A DNA stretch of 64,000 nt from UBA6623 sp965226435 (GCA_965226435.1 CBDDCY010000006.1:1-64000); one strand, 5' to 3'. Counted from the first letter of the stretch, positions 42,864 to 52,081 are shown. Notes: a model not told the origin generated them from the sequence alone. Translations and numbers: made by a program.

Positions 42864-44129
42864 ATGAACGACAAGGAATTGAGACGGGGCGAGGTACTGG
42901 GCCGGGTGAAGCGAGGCGAGTTGAAGCTGAGCGAGGCGGCGCGGATACTCGATATCAGTTATCGCCAGACCAAGCGGATCTGGAGGCGCTACAGCGCGGG
43001 AGGGACAAAAGCATTGAAGCACGGCAACGTGGGCCGGGTATCGAACCGCGCCAAGCCGGCGGAAGTTCGCAAGCGAGTGCTGCAACTGGTGCGCGAACAC
43101 TACTCCGGCGAGCCGCACGAGCGCTTCGGGCCGACGCTGGCGGCCGAGCATTTGTGGACAGACCACGATCTGAAACTATCGGTGCGAACACTGCGGCTCT
43201 GGATGCTCGCCGAGGGCCTGTGGAGCCGCCGCCGCAAGCGCCGGCCGCATCGCTCGCGGCGGCGGCGTAAAGCGCACTTGGGCGAGCTGATCCAGGTCGA
43301 CGGTTCGCACCACGAGTGGCTCGAAGCGCGCGGGCGGAAAGGTTGCCTGATGAACTTCGTCGACGATGCGACCGGTCTGGCGCTGTGCCGTTTCTCGAGC
43401 GAGGAAACGACTTGGGCGGCGGCCGATCTGCTCGAAGCCTGGGTGCGTCAATACGGCGTTCCGAAGGCGTTGTATTGCGACTGGAAGAACGTCTACAAGC
43501 GCCGGCCAACGTCGCGTGAAGCGCTGGAAGGCATCGAGCCCGAGACGCAGTTCGGACGCATGTGCGCCAAGCTCGGCATTGGTATCATCGCCGCTTCGTC
43601 ACCGCAAGCGAAGGGCCGCGTGGAGCGCCATCACGGCACCCATCAAGACCGCCTGATCAAGAAGATGCGGCTCAAAGGCATTGCCGATTACGAGGCGGCG
43701 AACCGCTATCTCGACGAGCAGTATCTGCCAGAGCACAACGCCAAGTTCGCCTCTGAGCCGTCAGCGGGAGCGGACTTTCATCGGCGCTTATCGAAGCGTT
43801 TGGACTTGAAGTGGGTGTTTTGCTTGGAGGGAGAGCGGGTGGTGTCCAACGACCTGGTGGTACGTTTCGAGAACCGTTTTCCGCAGTTGAAACCGCAGCG
43901 CAATCAGGCTCTGGGCGCAGGCGCGAGAGTAACCGTGCAGCAAGCGCGCGAGGGCGAGTTGCGGGTGGTGTTCGAGGGGAAAACGGTGGCGTTCGACGAG
44001 ATCGCCAAGCCGCTCCCCAAGGTGCGGCCGGAGCCGAAACCGCGCCTGGCGCCGCAGCCGCGCACACCGCCGGCGAATCACCCTTGGCGCGCGCCGTTGA
44101 AGCCGAAAAAACGGGCGGCGACCGCGTGA
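42864..44129 (+). CDS. IS1202-like transposase (copy B)
   Basis: Same 421-residue HTH plus DDE integrase-core protein as in copy A, with Lys for Arg in EGKTVAF. Start ATG 42864 after GGAGAGG. The gene is intact, so this copy can be the source of activity for both. Confidence 0.92.
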   Translation: MNDKELRRGEVLGRVKRGELKLSEAARILDISYRQTKRIWRRYSAGGTKALKHGNVGRVSNRAKPAEVRKRVLQLVREHYSGEPHERFGPTLAAEHLWTDHDLKLSVRTLRLWMLAEGLWSRRRKRRPHRSRRRRKAHLGELIQVDGSHHEWLEARGRKGCLMNFVDDATGLALCRFSSEETTWAAADLLEAWVRQYGVPKALYCDWKNVYKRRPTSREALEGIEPETQFGRMCAKLGIGIIAASSPQAKGRVERHHGTHQDRLIKKMRLKGIADYEAANRYLDEQYLPEHNAKFASEPSAGADFHRRLSKRLDLKWVFCLEGERVVSNDLVVRFENRFPQLKPQRNQALGAGARVTVQQAREGELRVVFEGKTVAFDEIAKPLPKVRPEPKPRLAPQPRTPPANHPWRAPLKPKKRAATA

Positions 44130-44276
44130 AGAGGGCTGTGGAAATGACGGGGCCGTGGAAAACGAGGAAAACCCTCGGCAGCCGACGAGGAGCTTCGAAC
44201 CTCATCGCTCGGGTTTCCCACGTTTCCCCCAGCCCCTTGGAAATCGCTGTGCGATTCCCACATTCCCACAAGCCCC
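44128..44276. repeat. Non-coding tail of IS1202-like copy B
   Basis: The same stretch as at 13070-13218 in inverse orientation, beginning at the transposase stop codon. Confidence 0.7.
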
Positions 44277-44380
44277 TACGACTACTATCCTTTTACTTAA
44301 AAGGGGACATTTCTACCGGGCTAACCAAGGGGACATTTCTATCGCCCTACCGAGGGGGACATTTCTATCGCCTCTTGACA

Positions 44381-44397
44381 ATGATATAAGGTTCGGC
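44381..44397. repeat. 17-bp target duplication, right of IS1202-like copy B
   Basis: Exact repeat of 42751-42767. Confidence 0.9.
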
Positions 44398-44427
44398 TTG
44401 ACATTCGTTCTCGGCGCATATTAGCAT
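44398..44427 (+). promoter_or_regulatory. Probable sigma70-type promoter of the gene at 44451
   Basis: TTGACA at 44398-44403, then 18 bases and TAGCAT at 44422-44427 (4 of 6 matches to TATAAT). It starts directly after the right target duplication, so the IS insertion left it intact while separating it from xerD. Confidence 0.4.
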
Positions 44428-44450
44428 ACCGGCAAATCGTTCATCCCCTT

Positions 44451-44990
44451 GTGTCATCTTCCACCACCAAGAAAGTTTACGTGAGGCGCTTTGACGGGCC
44501 CCTGCTCGAAGGGTACGTGAATCCCCAAACCTACCGCCGCCCGGAAGGCATCGAGGTGCTCGATCGCGCCGCGCAAGTCGTGACGCTGGCCGAGGCGAGT
44601 ATCAAGGGGGTGTACTTTGTTCGCGATTTCGATCCCGACGCCGAGAGCAAGCAAAAGACTGCTTTTGCCTCCCGGCCAAAACAAGACGGCCTCTGGGTGC
44701 GGCTGAACTTTCGTGACGGCGATACTCTCGAAGGCGTCGTCGCGAATGACATGCTCTTGATGGAACCGGCCGGCATGACCATCACGCCGCCCGACCCGAA
44801 CGCTCATGCGCAGCGCGTCTTCGTGCCGCGCGCGGCGCTGCGAGCGGTCACGGTGCTGGGTGTCGTGGGCAGCCCGGTTCGCACCCGCCGCCGCCCGAAA
44901 ACTCCATCGGAAGATCAGATGGATTTATTCCAACGGGGTGGAGCCGAAAGCGGAACCTCGGGTACTGAATCAATCGTCGTTAAGCCCTGA
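44451..44990 (+). CDS. Conserved acidobacterial-type hypothetical protein
   Basis: 179 residues from GTG 44451. Sequence KVYVRRFDGPLLEGYVNPQTYRRPEGIEVL ... LAEASIKGVYFVRDFD ... SRPKQDGLWVRLNFRDGDTLEGVVANDM ... QRVFVPRAALRAVTVLGVVGSP describes two similar small beta-barrel-like halves. I recognise it as a protein common in Acidobacteriota, with no assigned function. It was divergently transcribed from xerD before the IS insertion. Confidence 0.75.
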   Translation: MSSSTTKKVYVRRFDGPLLEGYVNPQTYRRPEGIEVLDRAAQVVTLAEASIKGVYFVRDFDPDAESKQKTAFASRPKQDGLWVRLNFRDGDTLEGVVANDMLLMEPAGMTITPPDPNAHAQRVFVPRAALRAVTVLGVVGSPVRTRRRPKTPSEDQMDLFQRGGAESGTSGTESIVVKP

Positions 44991-45182
44991 AGGGACGCTG
45001 GAAGACCGTCCGGACAATCCGACCTGACCCTGCGCATCGCAACCCCCATTTTCATGGCGGTATGACGCAAACAGTGGTCCGGCGTGGCTCCCGAGGTCGA
45101 GGTCGTCAGCGACGACGAATCGTCGGGCGGCGGTCACTGATCGGCCTCCCGCGGTCGTGCGCCGTACCACCGCCCGGTCGCC

Positions 45183-46193
45183 TTACGGTGCGACCACAAC
45201 CCCCTTTTGGTCTCGGGAATCCCGCATGGCGAGCGCAACACGCACGGCCCAGGCGGAGTCTCGCGGCGGACAGTCGGCGGGTGGACGGCCGGCCTCGCAG
45301 GCGGCGATGAAGGCGGCGAGCTCGGCTTGAAATCCGTCTCCCTGTTTCACTTCCACCGCTTCGCTCCCGCCGTTGGGATCGTAATAAGTCAGCGAAGTTT
45401 GCCCCGAATGAAAGTCGAGAGTTCCGGCCTCTCCCACGATCGTGAACTCCATCGAAAAAGGGAACTCGCCGCGCCCCTGCCAGCCACCCGACACGCTGAC
45501 CGTGGGGCCTTCGTCATAGGCAAGCCGGGTGTCGACAACGTCGATACCCCGAGGCACATCTTCCGTTCCGACGGCGCTGACCGAATCGGGCCGACCGAAA
45601 ACATACAAAGCGTAGTCGAGATCGTGTGTCAAGAGATCGAAAATGCCGCCCCCGCTCTTGGCTCGCTCGCTCAACCAGCCGCTCCAACCCGGACAAGCGC
45701 AGCGCCGACGGAACGAGGCCGCGCGAATCGTTTCCAGTCGACCCTCGCGAATCCAATCCCGCGCCGCGGCATATGCGGGCCAATACCGAATCACCTGCGC
45801 CACCATCAGGACTTTGCGCGCCGCGTCGGCGGCGGCAATCATCGAATCGCACTCGGCCGTACTCAGCGCCATGGGCTTTTCGACCAAGACGTGTTTACCG
45901 CCTTCGAGCGCCGCGATCGCGAGTGAGGCATGTCGGTAGGTCGGGACACACAGGTCGACGGCCTCAACGTCCGGATCGGCGAACAGCTCCTCGGGAGTGC
46001 TGTATCGTGCGACGCCGCTGAAGTCGAGCGGCTCGGCCGAAACATCGAGGTTGCCCGACACCGCGCTCAGATCACCCTCTCGTTTGCGGGCGTCGCTGCT
46101 GGCGACAGCAACGATCTCCCCGGAAGGGACGCCACGATAAGCTTGCAAGTGAGTGCCCCCCATGAACCCAAGGCCGACGACGCCGATCTTCAT
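45183..46193 (-). CDS. Gfo/Idh/MocA-family oxidoreductase
   Basis: 336 residues. MKIGVVGLGFMGGTHLQAY (NAD(P) site), AVDLCVPTYRHASLAIAALEGGKHVLVEKPMALS (EKP), then GGIFDLLTHDLDYALYVFG with the catalytic His/Asp pattern. Sugar or polyol dehydrogenase of unknown substrate. Stands alone. Confidence 0.9.
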   Translation of the reverse strand: MKIGVVGLGFMGGTHLQAYRGVPSGEIVAVASSDARKREGDLSAVSGNLDVSAEPLDFSGVARYSTPEELFADPDVEAVDLCVPTYRHASLAIAALEGGKHVLVEKPMALSTAECDSMIAAADAARKVLMVAQVIRYWPAYAAARDWIREGRLETIRAASFRRRCACPGWSGWLSERAKSGGGIFDLLTHDLDYALYVFGRPDSVSAVGTEDVPRGIDVVDTRLAYDEGPTVSVSGGWQGRGEFPFSMEFTIVGEAGTLDFHSGQTSLTYYDPNGGSEAVEVKQGDGFQAELAAFIAACEAGRPPADCPPRDSAWAVRVALAMRDSRDQKGVVVAP

Positions 46194-46478
46194 CTGTTTG
46201 CTCCTCGTTCAAGTGTAGTCCTGACGCCCAAGCGAAGGTCCCTCAAACCGAGCCGCGCACGTAAGTAAGCGGTATCCGATGAACCTGACAACTCTAAAAA
46301 ACCAGGCGAACCCACCCCCGTCTAACAACCAGCCAAAAAGTGGCCCCGTCACCCACATCTCGAGAAAGCGCAAAAAATCGCGAACCCGCAACACCGCGGC
46401 GTCACTAATCAAAAAACACTAAACAAACCCAATCTCCAACCGGCAAAACAAAGCCGGAAACCCCGGCCCGCCCGCCAG

Positions 46479-46500
46479 GAGCAGGTCTCCAGACCTGCTC
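46479..46500. repeat. Perfect hairpin 1
   Basis: gagcaggtct-cc-agacctgctc, 10-pair stem with a 2-base centre. Confidence 0.75.
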
Positions 46501-46602
46501 ACCACCCGCTCTCCCTGATTGGCCATGTTCACCGAAAACCCCGTAAGTCAACCGGTCCATCCCCCTCCGCCAACCCGACCAAGCCTCTCGACTTAATACC
46601 GG

Positions 46603-46622
46603 CCCTGGGCGCAAGCCCAGGG
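46603..46622. repeat. Perfect hairpin 2
   Basis: ccctgggc-gcaa-gcccaggg: 8-pair stem with a GNRA-type GCAA loop. Confidence 0.75.
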
Positions 46623-46658
46623 ACCACCATCTCAAACCAAGACCAACTCTCCCACGGG

Positions 46659-46684
46659 CGAACGACCGCTCCCGCGGTCGTTCG
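46659..46684. repeat. Perfect hairpin 3
   Basis: cgaacgaccg, six-base loop, cggtcgttcg. Confidence 0.75.
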
Positions 46685-46707
46685 TGGGCCTGGGACGGGC
46701 CAAAGAT

Positions 46708-46723
46708 CGGCCGCGAGCGGCCG
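46708..46723. repeat. Perfect hairpin 4
   Basis: cggccgc-ga-gcggccg. Confidence 0.7.
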
Positions 46724-46761
46724 CTCCCCTCCCCCCTCCCCCAACGCTTCGCGCACCAGTG

Positions 46762-46783
46762 GGGCAGGCCTCCAGGCCTGCCC
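46762..46783. repeat. Perfect hairpin 5
   Basis: gggcaggcct-cc-aggcctgccc: same type as hairpin 1 and as the one at 26257-26278. Confidence 0.75.
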
Positions 46784-46921
46784 GGCAACCACCCAACCCA
46801 ACCCCCCACAAGCCAAAGACCGACTGGCCCCAGTCCCACTCGCCTAACGGCTAACGGCTCACGGCTCACGTCCAACGTCCCCCCTCGCGCCACGAAAACC
46901 ATCACGTTCATTCAAAAGAAA

Positions 46922-48214
46922 GGCTCTTCCGGGTTTCTAGTGGCCGAGGAGAGCGGGGTGGTAGGCTCGCGGGATGCAAGACGGCGAGCTATAGCGTCAG
47001 ATTCTAGGCATTGAAAGTCCCTGGAAAGTCGAACGCGTGAAGTTGCGCCGGGACGGCGGCGAAGTCCACGTCTTTCTCGAACACGATGAACAAGTGCGCT
47101 GATGCTGTCCCGAGTGCGGCGCCGAGTGTGGGCTCCACGATCATCAACCCGAGCGCCATTGGCGTCATCTCGACACTTGCCGGTACCGCACGATTCTGCA
47201 TGCCGGGCCGCGCGTAGCGACTGCCCCGAGCACGGGCCGCGGGTGGTGGGACTGCCGTGGGCCGAGGCTTCCAGCCGCTTCACAGCACTGTTGGAAGCTC
47301 TCGCGATCTCGTGGCTGCAAGAAGCCAGTCAACAAGGCGTCGCCGAGCTGCTCGCCCTGAGCTGGGACGAGATTCACGGCATCCTTGAACGCGCCGTGCA
47401 GCGTGGACTGGCGCGCCGCCGAGCCGAGCCGATCGCCCATCTAGGCGTCGACGAGAAGAGCTTCCGTAAGCGTCATCGCTATCTCACGGTCGTCAACGAT
47501 CTCAACCGCTGGCGCGTGTTGTTCGTCGCCGCGGGACGGCGCAAGGCAAGCCTGGACGGCTTCTGGGAGACGTTGAGCGAAGAACAGCTTGCCGGCGTCG
47601 AAGCCGTCGCGATGGACATCTGGGACCCCTACGTCGCCTCGACGCGCGAGCATCTCCCCGAATCGGACAAGAAGATCGTTTACGACAAGTTTCACATCGC
47701 GGCGCATCTATCGAAGGCCGTGGATCAAGTGCGGCGGGCGGAGAACAAACGCCCGCGGGCGTCCGGCGACGAGCGTTTGAGCGGCACGAAGTACGTTTGG
47801 CCGCGGCATCCGGCAAGCTTTTCCGAAGACGCCTGGCGCGAGTTTCGAGTGCGGGAAAGCGACCTGAAGACGGCGCGGGCGTGGGCGTTGAAGGAGACGG
47901 TGATGCGGCTGTTCGACTATCGTCGCGAATCGGCGGCGCGGGCTTTCTTCACGCCATGGCGCGAGTGGGCTCGTCGCAGCCGGTTGACGCTGATGGTCGC
48001 TGTGGCGCGGATGTTAACGGCGCGCCTCGAAAACATACTGACGTACCTGAAACACCGCGTCACGAATGCGGTCAGTGAGGGGCTGAACTCAACGATTCAA
48101 TAGCTGAAGGCGACCGCTCGAGGCTTCCGCAATCAACAGAACTTCATCAACGCCATCTACTTCCACCGCGGAGGACTCGATATGGCCCCCGGCCACTAGA
48201 AACCCGGAAGAGCC
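46922..48214 (+). mobile_element. ISL3-family element, decayed
   Basis: 1293 bp bounded by 24-bp perfect inverted repeats, 46922-46945 (starting ggctcttccggg) and 48191-48214. No convincing 8-bp target duplication is seen on the flanks. The single transposase gene is disrupted. Confidence 0.88.
46974..48199 (+). pseudogene. ISL3-family transposase pseudogene
   Basis: Reading from ATG 46974: MQDGEL, TAG at 46992-46994, RQILGIESPWKVERVKLRRDGGEVHVFLEHDEQV, TGA at 47100-47102, then a zinc-ribbon region CPECGAECGLHDHQPERHWRHLDTCRYRT, a frameshift around 47210-47222 into the frame DCPEHGPRVVGLPWAEASSRFT, the DDE domain (HLGVDEKSFRKRHRYLTVVND, AMDIWDPYVAS, YDKFHIAAHL) and finally TAG at 48101-48103 followed by LKATARGFRNQQNFINAIYFHRGGLD. 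At two of the stops (47100, 48101) the family has Trp. The element cannot transpose on its own. Confidence 0.9.
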
Positions 48215-48312
48215 AATTATAGAAAGAAATCAATGTTCCCCAATTCAACTTGGTTAATTCCCGGACGGGCGGCTCGGGCCGCCCCCGGGTTTTCCATGAC
48301 GGGAGATTAGTC

Positions 48313-49114
48313 ATGAAGAAAATCAGCTCTGCTTTGATTGCGAGAATGTTGGTTCCGGCATTACTCGTCGTCGTGACCATGGGGGCGCCCGGCCTATTCG
48401 GCCAAGGTCTCAACTGGGAAGGCCAGACAGGCGCGTTTATCACTCCGTTGGCCTATACGAGCAAATCACCGGCCAAAGGTTTAGGGACGCCTCAATTGAG
48501 TTTCCATTACTTGGACGGCGGCAGCGTGATCGGGGGACTCACGCAGTCTTCAGTGACTTTGGGTTTCCGAAGAACCTGGAAATCGGCTATACGCGGACCG
48601 CCACGCTGGGCGGTTCGACGCCTGGTTTGAGCCCGTTGGTTGAAGGGGGCTTCGACACATTTCACGGCAAGATTAATTTCCTGCCCGAAAACACGGGCGG
48701 AAAGTTCATGCCGGCAATCGCGGTGGGCTTCGTTTCGCGACGGCGGGTGAGTCATGTCGGTGGCGCGATTCTGGGGCAAGACACTCATAGCGGCGACTAT
48801 TACATCGTCGCCACGAAAACCATCACGCGGATCAAGGGTTTGCCGATTCTGCTGAGCGGAGGTTTCAAGCAGACGAATGCGTCGATCTTCGGGATCGCGG
48901 GCAATGCGTCGGCTTGGCAAGGACGTTGGTTCGGGGCGGGCGCGATTGTGCTGAGCGGCCCCGGCGGCAGCGCGATTATCATGGGAGCGGAGTTTGCGCA
49001 ACAGCCGCATTTCATTCTAAGGATTGCCTGGCGCAGGCGGTTAGCGAAATTACCCCGGGAATCGATTTGCTGGCGCGCAATCAGTTGGCGCTGGGGATTT
49101 CTTACCAGTTCTAA
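48313..49114 (+). pseudogene. Secreted or outer-membrane-like protein gene with two frameshifts
   Basis: Starts MKKISSALIARMLVPALLVVVTMG (signal peptide), followed by GLNWEGQTGAFITPLAYTSKSPAKGLGTPQLSFHYLDGGSVIGG. At the TTT of 48564-48566 the frame must change to continue PKNLEIGYTRTATLGGSTPGLSPLVEGGFDTFHGKINFLPEN; at the AA of 49019-49020 it must change again to give KDCLAQAVSEITPGIDLLARNQLALGISYQF, ending with a C-terminal Phe as in outer membrane beta-barrels. Each can be cured by one additional base in a homopolymer. Repeated amphipathic strands suggest a barrel of about 12 strands. Family not recognised. Confidence 0.65.
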
Positions 49115-49535
49115 GCGTCCGGACCGAGCTTGGACTCGGCGGGGAGCGACGGAACGTTTTGGTCTTGAGCGCGGCGAATATCCTGTTCGCCGCCGATCAA
49201 CGGAGCGAATGTCAAAATCTTACGGCACCCGCCGGCAAAGACGGCATCGAGTTCGCGCTTGAGATCGGTCTTAACCCGACCGAGCCCGAACGAGGTCTCC
49301 TGGTGTTGAGCGCGATTGTTCAGATCAGCGAGCGAAAATGTGAAGAGAACGAACTAGTGCCACGACCGCATGAAAAAGTTTGTTTGGCTGCAAAGCAATA
49401 TTCTTGAGCATCGCGTGGCGATGCGGCTCTGGTTGGTAGTGGTTTCCTCCGCAATGGCGGATCGAAGCCTTCTCAACAAGGTCGCGGAAAGGTGGCTTTT
49501 CAGGTGGTCTGAGTACTAGGGTTTGGAAGGACCTG
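49115..49535. other. Non-coding stretch between the frameshifted gene and IS630 copy 3
   Basis: Only short frames without protein-like sequence. Its right end (about 49510-49535) seems to be the original downstream flank of hisS, since joining it across the IS gives a short in-frame end for hisS. Confidence 0.45.
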
Positions 49536-50629
49536 CTGAGTCTCGCAAAATAACATGACACCTTTTGAGGTTGCCGTACGTAGTTCTATGTATGGGAACA
49601 CCAAAAGGAAAGCGCCGTGATTTCGAAGCGCTGGAGAAACGCCGCTTCGAGGCGATGCGCCGGCTCGATCAAGGACTCAATCAGTCCGAAACCGCCCGGC
49701 GGCTCAAAGTCGCCCGACAAACCGTCAGTGAGTGGCGGCGACGCTACCGCGATCAAGGCGAGACCGGACTCCGCGCCGCCGGCCGCGCCGGCCGCAAGCC
49801 GCTGTTGGACGCCACGCAACTTGAACGCCTTGAGACGTTGCTGCTCGAAGGCCCCGAGGCGCACGGCTTCCCAACGCCGTTGTGGACCTGTCCGCGCGTG
49901 GCGCGTCTGATCCAAGACGAGTTCGGCGTGCGCTATCACGAAGGCCATGTGTGGAAAATCCTGCGGGCGCTCCGCTGGAGCCCGCAACGGCCCGTCGGCC
50001 AAGCGCGCGAGCGCAACGAGCAGGGCATCCGCGAGTGGAAGCGCAACCAGTGGCCCGCCTTTAAAAAAAAGCCCACACACAAGGTCGCACGATCGTCTTC
50101 ATCGACGAAAGCGGATTGAGCCGGAAGCCGCATCGCTGCCGCAGCTGGGCGCCGCGCGGCGAGACGCCGCTGCTGGAGTTCAACTTCAACTGGAAAAAGC
50201 TTTCCGTTTCGGCCGGGCTGACGTTGCGCAACTTCTACTTCCGGCTCTATCCCGGCGCGATCGGCCAACTCGAAGTCATCGACTTCCTGAAGGCTTTGGT
50301 CCGTCACATCGACGGCCCGTTGTTGATCGTCTGGGACCGCCTGCCGGCGCACCGCAGCCGGATGGTGCAAGAGTTCATCGCACTGTCGGAGGGTCACATC
50401 GTGACCGAGTATTTGCCGGCCTATGCGCCGGAGTTGAATCCGGTGGAATACATCTGGGCGTACTGGAAGCAGCACGAGTTGCCCAATGTGTGTCCGAAGG
50501 ACTATTGGGAGTTGGACGAGCGAGCCCGCAAGGCGCTGCGGCGCATGCGCCGCAAACCCCGTTTGATCACCGCCTTTTGGAAACAGTCTTCTCTTGCTCT
50601 CAACTGACAGGATATTATGCGAGACTCAA
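49536..50629 (+). mobile_element. IS630-type insertion sequence, copy 3 (diverged)
   Basis: 1094 bp from CTGAGTCTCGCA (49536) to TGCGAGACTCAA (50629), with TA at 50630-50631; the left flank is TG. Similar in organisation to copies 1 and 2 but with many substitutions, so an older or independent arrival. Its right end supplies the last codons and the stop of hisS. Confidence 0.88.
49592..50607 (+). CDS. IS630-family transposase (copy 3), two frames
   Basis: First frame from ATG 49592 (MGTPKGKRRDFEALEKRRFEAM) through HTH SETARRLKVARQTVSEWRRRY to TGA at about 50119; second frame with TIVFIDESGLSRKPHRC, LLIVWDRLPAHRSRM, YAPELNPVEYIWAYWKQHEL to 50607. A8-G at 50063-50071 is the same slippery site as in copy 2. 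No internal stop codons, so it may be active. Confidence 0.88.
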
Positions 50630-52081
50630 TAGGTTCGTGACGAGAGTGTCGGCGTCGAGCGGCAATTCTCGCACTCCTGAGTCGTCGGTTAGGTCGAGGA
50701 CCGCCGGTTCACTGCCTCTGATCGTGGCGATCGCCTCCGTCTTGTATTCGCCGAAATCGGCCGCCGAGGGCTTTGCTGAGCGGGAGGTCGCGACGCCTAC
50801 GCGCAGCCCGCGCTCCCGGAGCTGTTCCCCAAATTGGATCGCCTCCGGAAGCTTTTCGTCGGACTCGGCGAGCAGGAAGAGCTGATAGGGCGCGGGTGCT
50901 CGCCAAGAGTCGGCGCGCAGGAAGGCGTCCACGAGCGCATCGAAGCGAAAGGCGCACCCGGCCGAAGGCATGGGCGGGCCGCCGAACAATTCCACCAAGC
51001 GATCGTAGCGTCCGCCGCCGCAATAGAGGATCCCACCGTTCGCCGGTCCGGACGTGATCTCAAAGACCGTACTGGTGTAAAAAGTAAAACCGCGGGCGAT
51101 CCCGAGGGCGACTTCGAAATTCTTGATGCCGTACATTTCGACACGGCGGCACACGCTCAACAGCTCGTCGAGGGCGGCGGTGGCGGGCGTTTCGGCAAGC
51201 AATTCCAGGGCTTGTTCGCGAATTGTCGCAAGGGGGCCTCGTAGGCGCGAGGTCTTGATCAACAGCTCCGCGGTCTCGTCGGACAGCAGCTCTTCCACCT
51301 TCCACAGGCGGCGGAAGGTGACTTCGGCTTCCAGCGGTAGACGCTCGACGAATTCTTCCGGACCGATTTGAGGCGTTTCGGCGATCGAGTTGGGACCGCT
51401 GTATTCGGTTCGAGCCTGTAGGGTCGCTAATTCCATGCGTTCGGATTTCAGATCGTCCAGGACGGAAGCATCGGACCCGGCGCCGAGGCGGCGGCATTTC
51501 TCATGGATACCGATGAGCAGGTCGAGGTGCCCGATTACCGTAGCTCGATCCTCGGCGTCAAGGTCGTCGGGCAGCAGGTCGCGAAAGATTCCAATGCTGC
51601 CGATTTTGAGGACGAAATCGTCGATGCCCAGTCCGCGCAAGACACGTCCCGCGGCGGCGACGACCTCGGCGTCGGCGTCGGGCCCGGAGGCGCCGAGACA
51701 CTCGAATCCGGCTTGCAAGAACTCCCTATAGCGACCCGAGTGCGGGCGACAATATCGAAAGCAGGGTCCGAAATAGAACAGCTTGTGCGGCAGGTGGTCG
51801 GCCGCCAGGGCGCCGGAACTCATTAAACGGCAGACAGGCGCGGTCATTTCCGGGCGGAGAGCGAATTCCTCGTGGTCGCAGTGAAACGTCAGCATCGAGC
51901 CCTTGATTTCCGGGCCTGAGCGCGCGGAAAACAGTTCCACATGCTCGAAAATCGGGGTTTGCACCTCTTGGAAGCCGTACGATTCGGCCGCTTTCACGAA
52001 CCCGGCGCGTACATGGTTGCGGGCTGCCGTCTCGCCGGGCAGAAAATCGCGCGTCGCGCGTGGGAGTTCAAACTTCGACAT
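50615..52081 (-). CDS. hisS: Histidyl-tRNA synthetase, C-terminus altered by IS630
   Basis: 488 residues from ATG 52081 (MSKFELPRATRDFLPGE), preferred over an ATG 33 bases upstream as it matches the family start. Class II core: motif 1 region IFEHVELFSARSG, FALRPEMTAPVCRLM, motif 2 FRYCRPHSGRYREFLQAGFECLG, insertion domain, HisA-like IARGFTFYTSTVFEI and HisB-like GGILYCGGGRYDRLVELFGG. The C-terminal anticodon-binding domain is short and divergent, so a HisZ-like regulatory role cannot be excluded. The last residues (..NLLSLA and TAA) come from the IS630 inverted repeat; excision would restore NLGPSKP and a TAG. Confidence 0.85.
   Translation of the reverse strand: MSKFELPRATRDFLPGETAARNHVRAGFVKAAESYGFQEVQTPIFEHVELFSARSGPEIKGSMLTFHCDHEEFALRPEMTAPVCRLMSSGALAADHLPHKLFYFGPCFRYCRPHSGRYREFLQAGFECLGASGPDADAEVVAAAGRVLRGLGIDDFVLKIGSIGIFRDLLPDDLDAEDRATVIGHLDLLIGIHEKCRRLGAGSDASVLDDLKSERMELATLQARTEYSGPNSIAETPQIGPEEFVERLPLEAEVTFRRLWKVEELLSDETAELLIKTSRLRGPLATIREQALELLAETPATAALDELLSVCRRVEMYGIKNFEVALGIARGFTFYTSTVFEITSGPANGGILYCGGGRYDRLVELFGGPPMPSAGCAFRFDALVDAFLRADSWRAPAPYQLFLLAESDEKLPEAIQFGEQLRERGLRVGVATSRSAKPSAADFGEYKTEAIATIRGSEPAVLDLTDDSGVRELPLDADTLVTNLLSLA

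Larger units (their letters stand above)
42768..44380 (+). mobile_element. IS1202-like (ISNCY) insertion sequence, copy B
   Basis: 1613 bp with TGTTGAAGGGCGATGA at the left and ...CGCCTCTTGACA at the right end and 17-bp direct repeats. It is 26 bp longer than copy A, solely because of one more copy of the terminal repeat unit (gggcgatagaaatgtccccctcgg-type) at the right end. Otherwise nearly identical. Confidence 0.9.
46194..46921. other. Non-coding, hairpin-rich stretch
   Basis: No frame has coding character. The stretch contains five perfect short hairpins between 46479 and 46783 (listed separately), a run of similar words (acggctaacggctcacggctcacg, 46850-46873), and ends at the ISL3 terminal repeat. 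Confidence 0.6.

Noticed and set aside
46405..46911. 168-codon minus-strand frame in the hairpin-rich stretch
   Set aside because: Trp/Gly/Arg-rich low-complexity reading across several palindromes; no coding character.
49325..49561. 78-codon minus-strand frame before IS630 copy 3
   Set aside because: Contains part of the IS inverted repeat and matches no family I know.
50615..52081. Calling the gene hisZ instead of hisS
   Set aside because: HisA- and HisB-like motifs and motif 2 Arg are kept; HisZ remains a minor possibility because of the divergent C-terminal domain.
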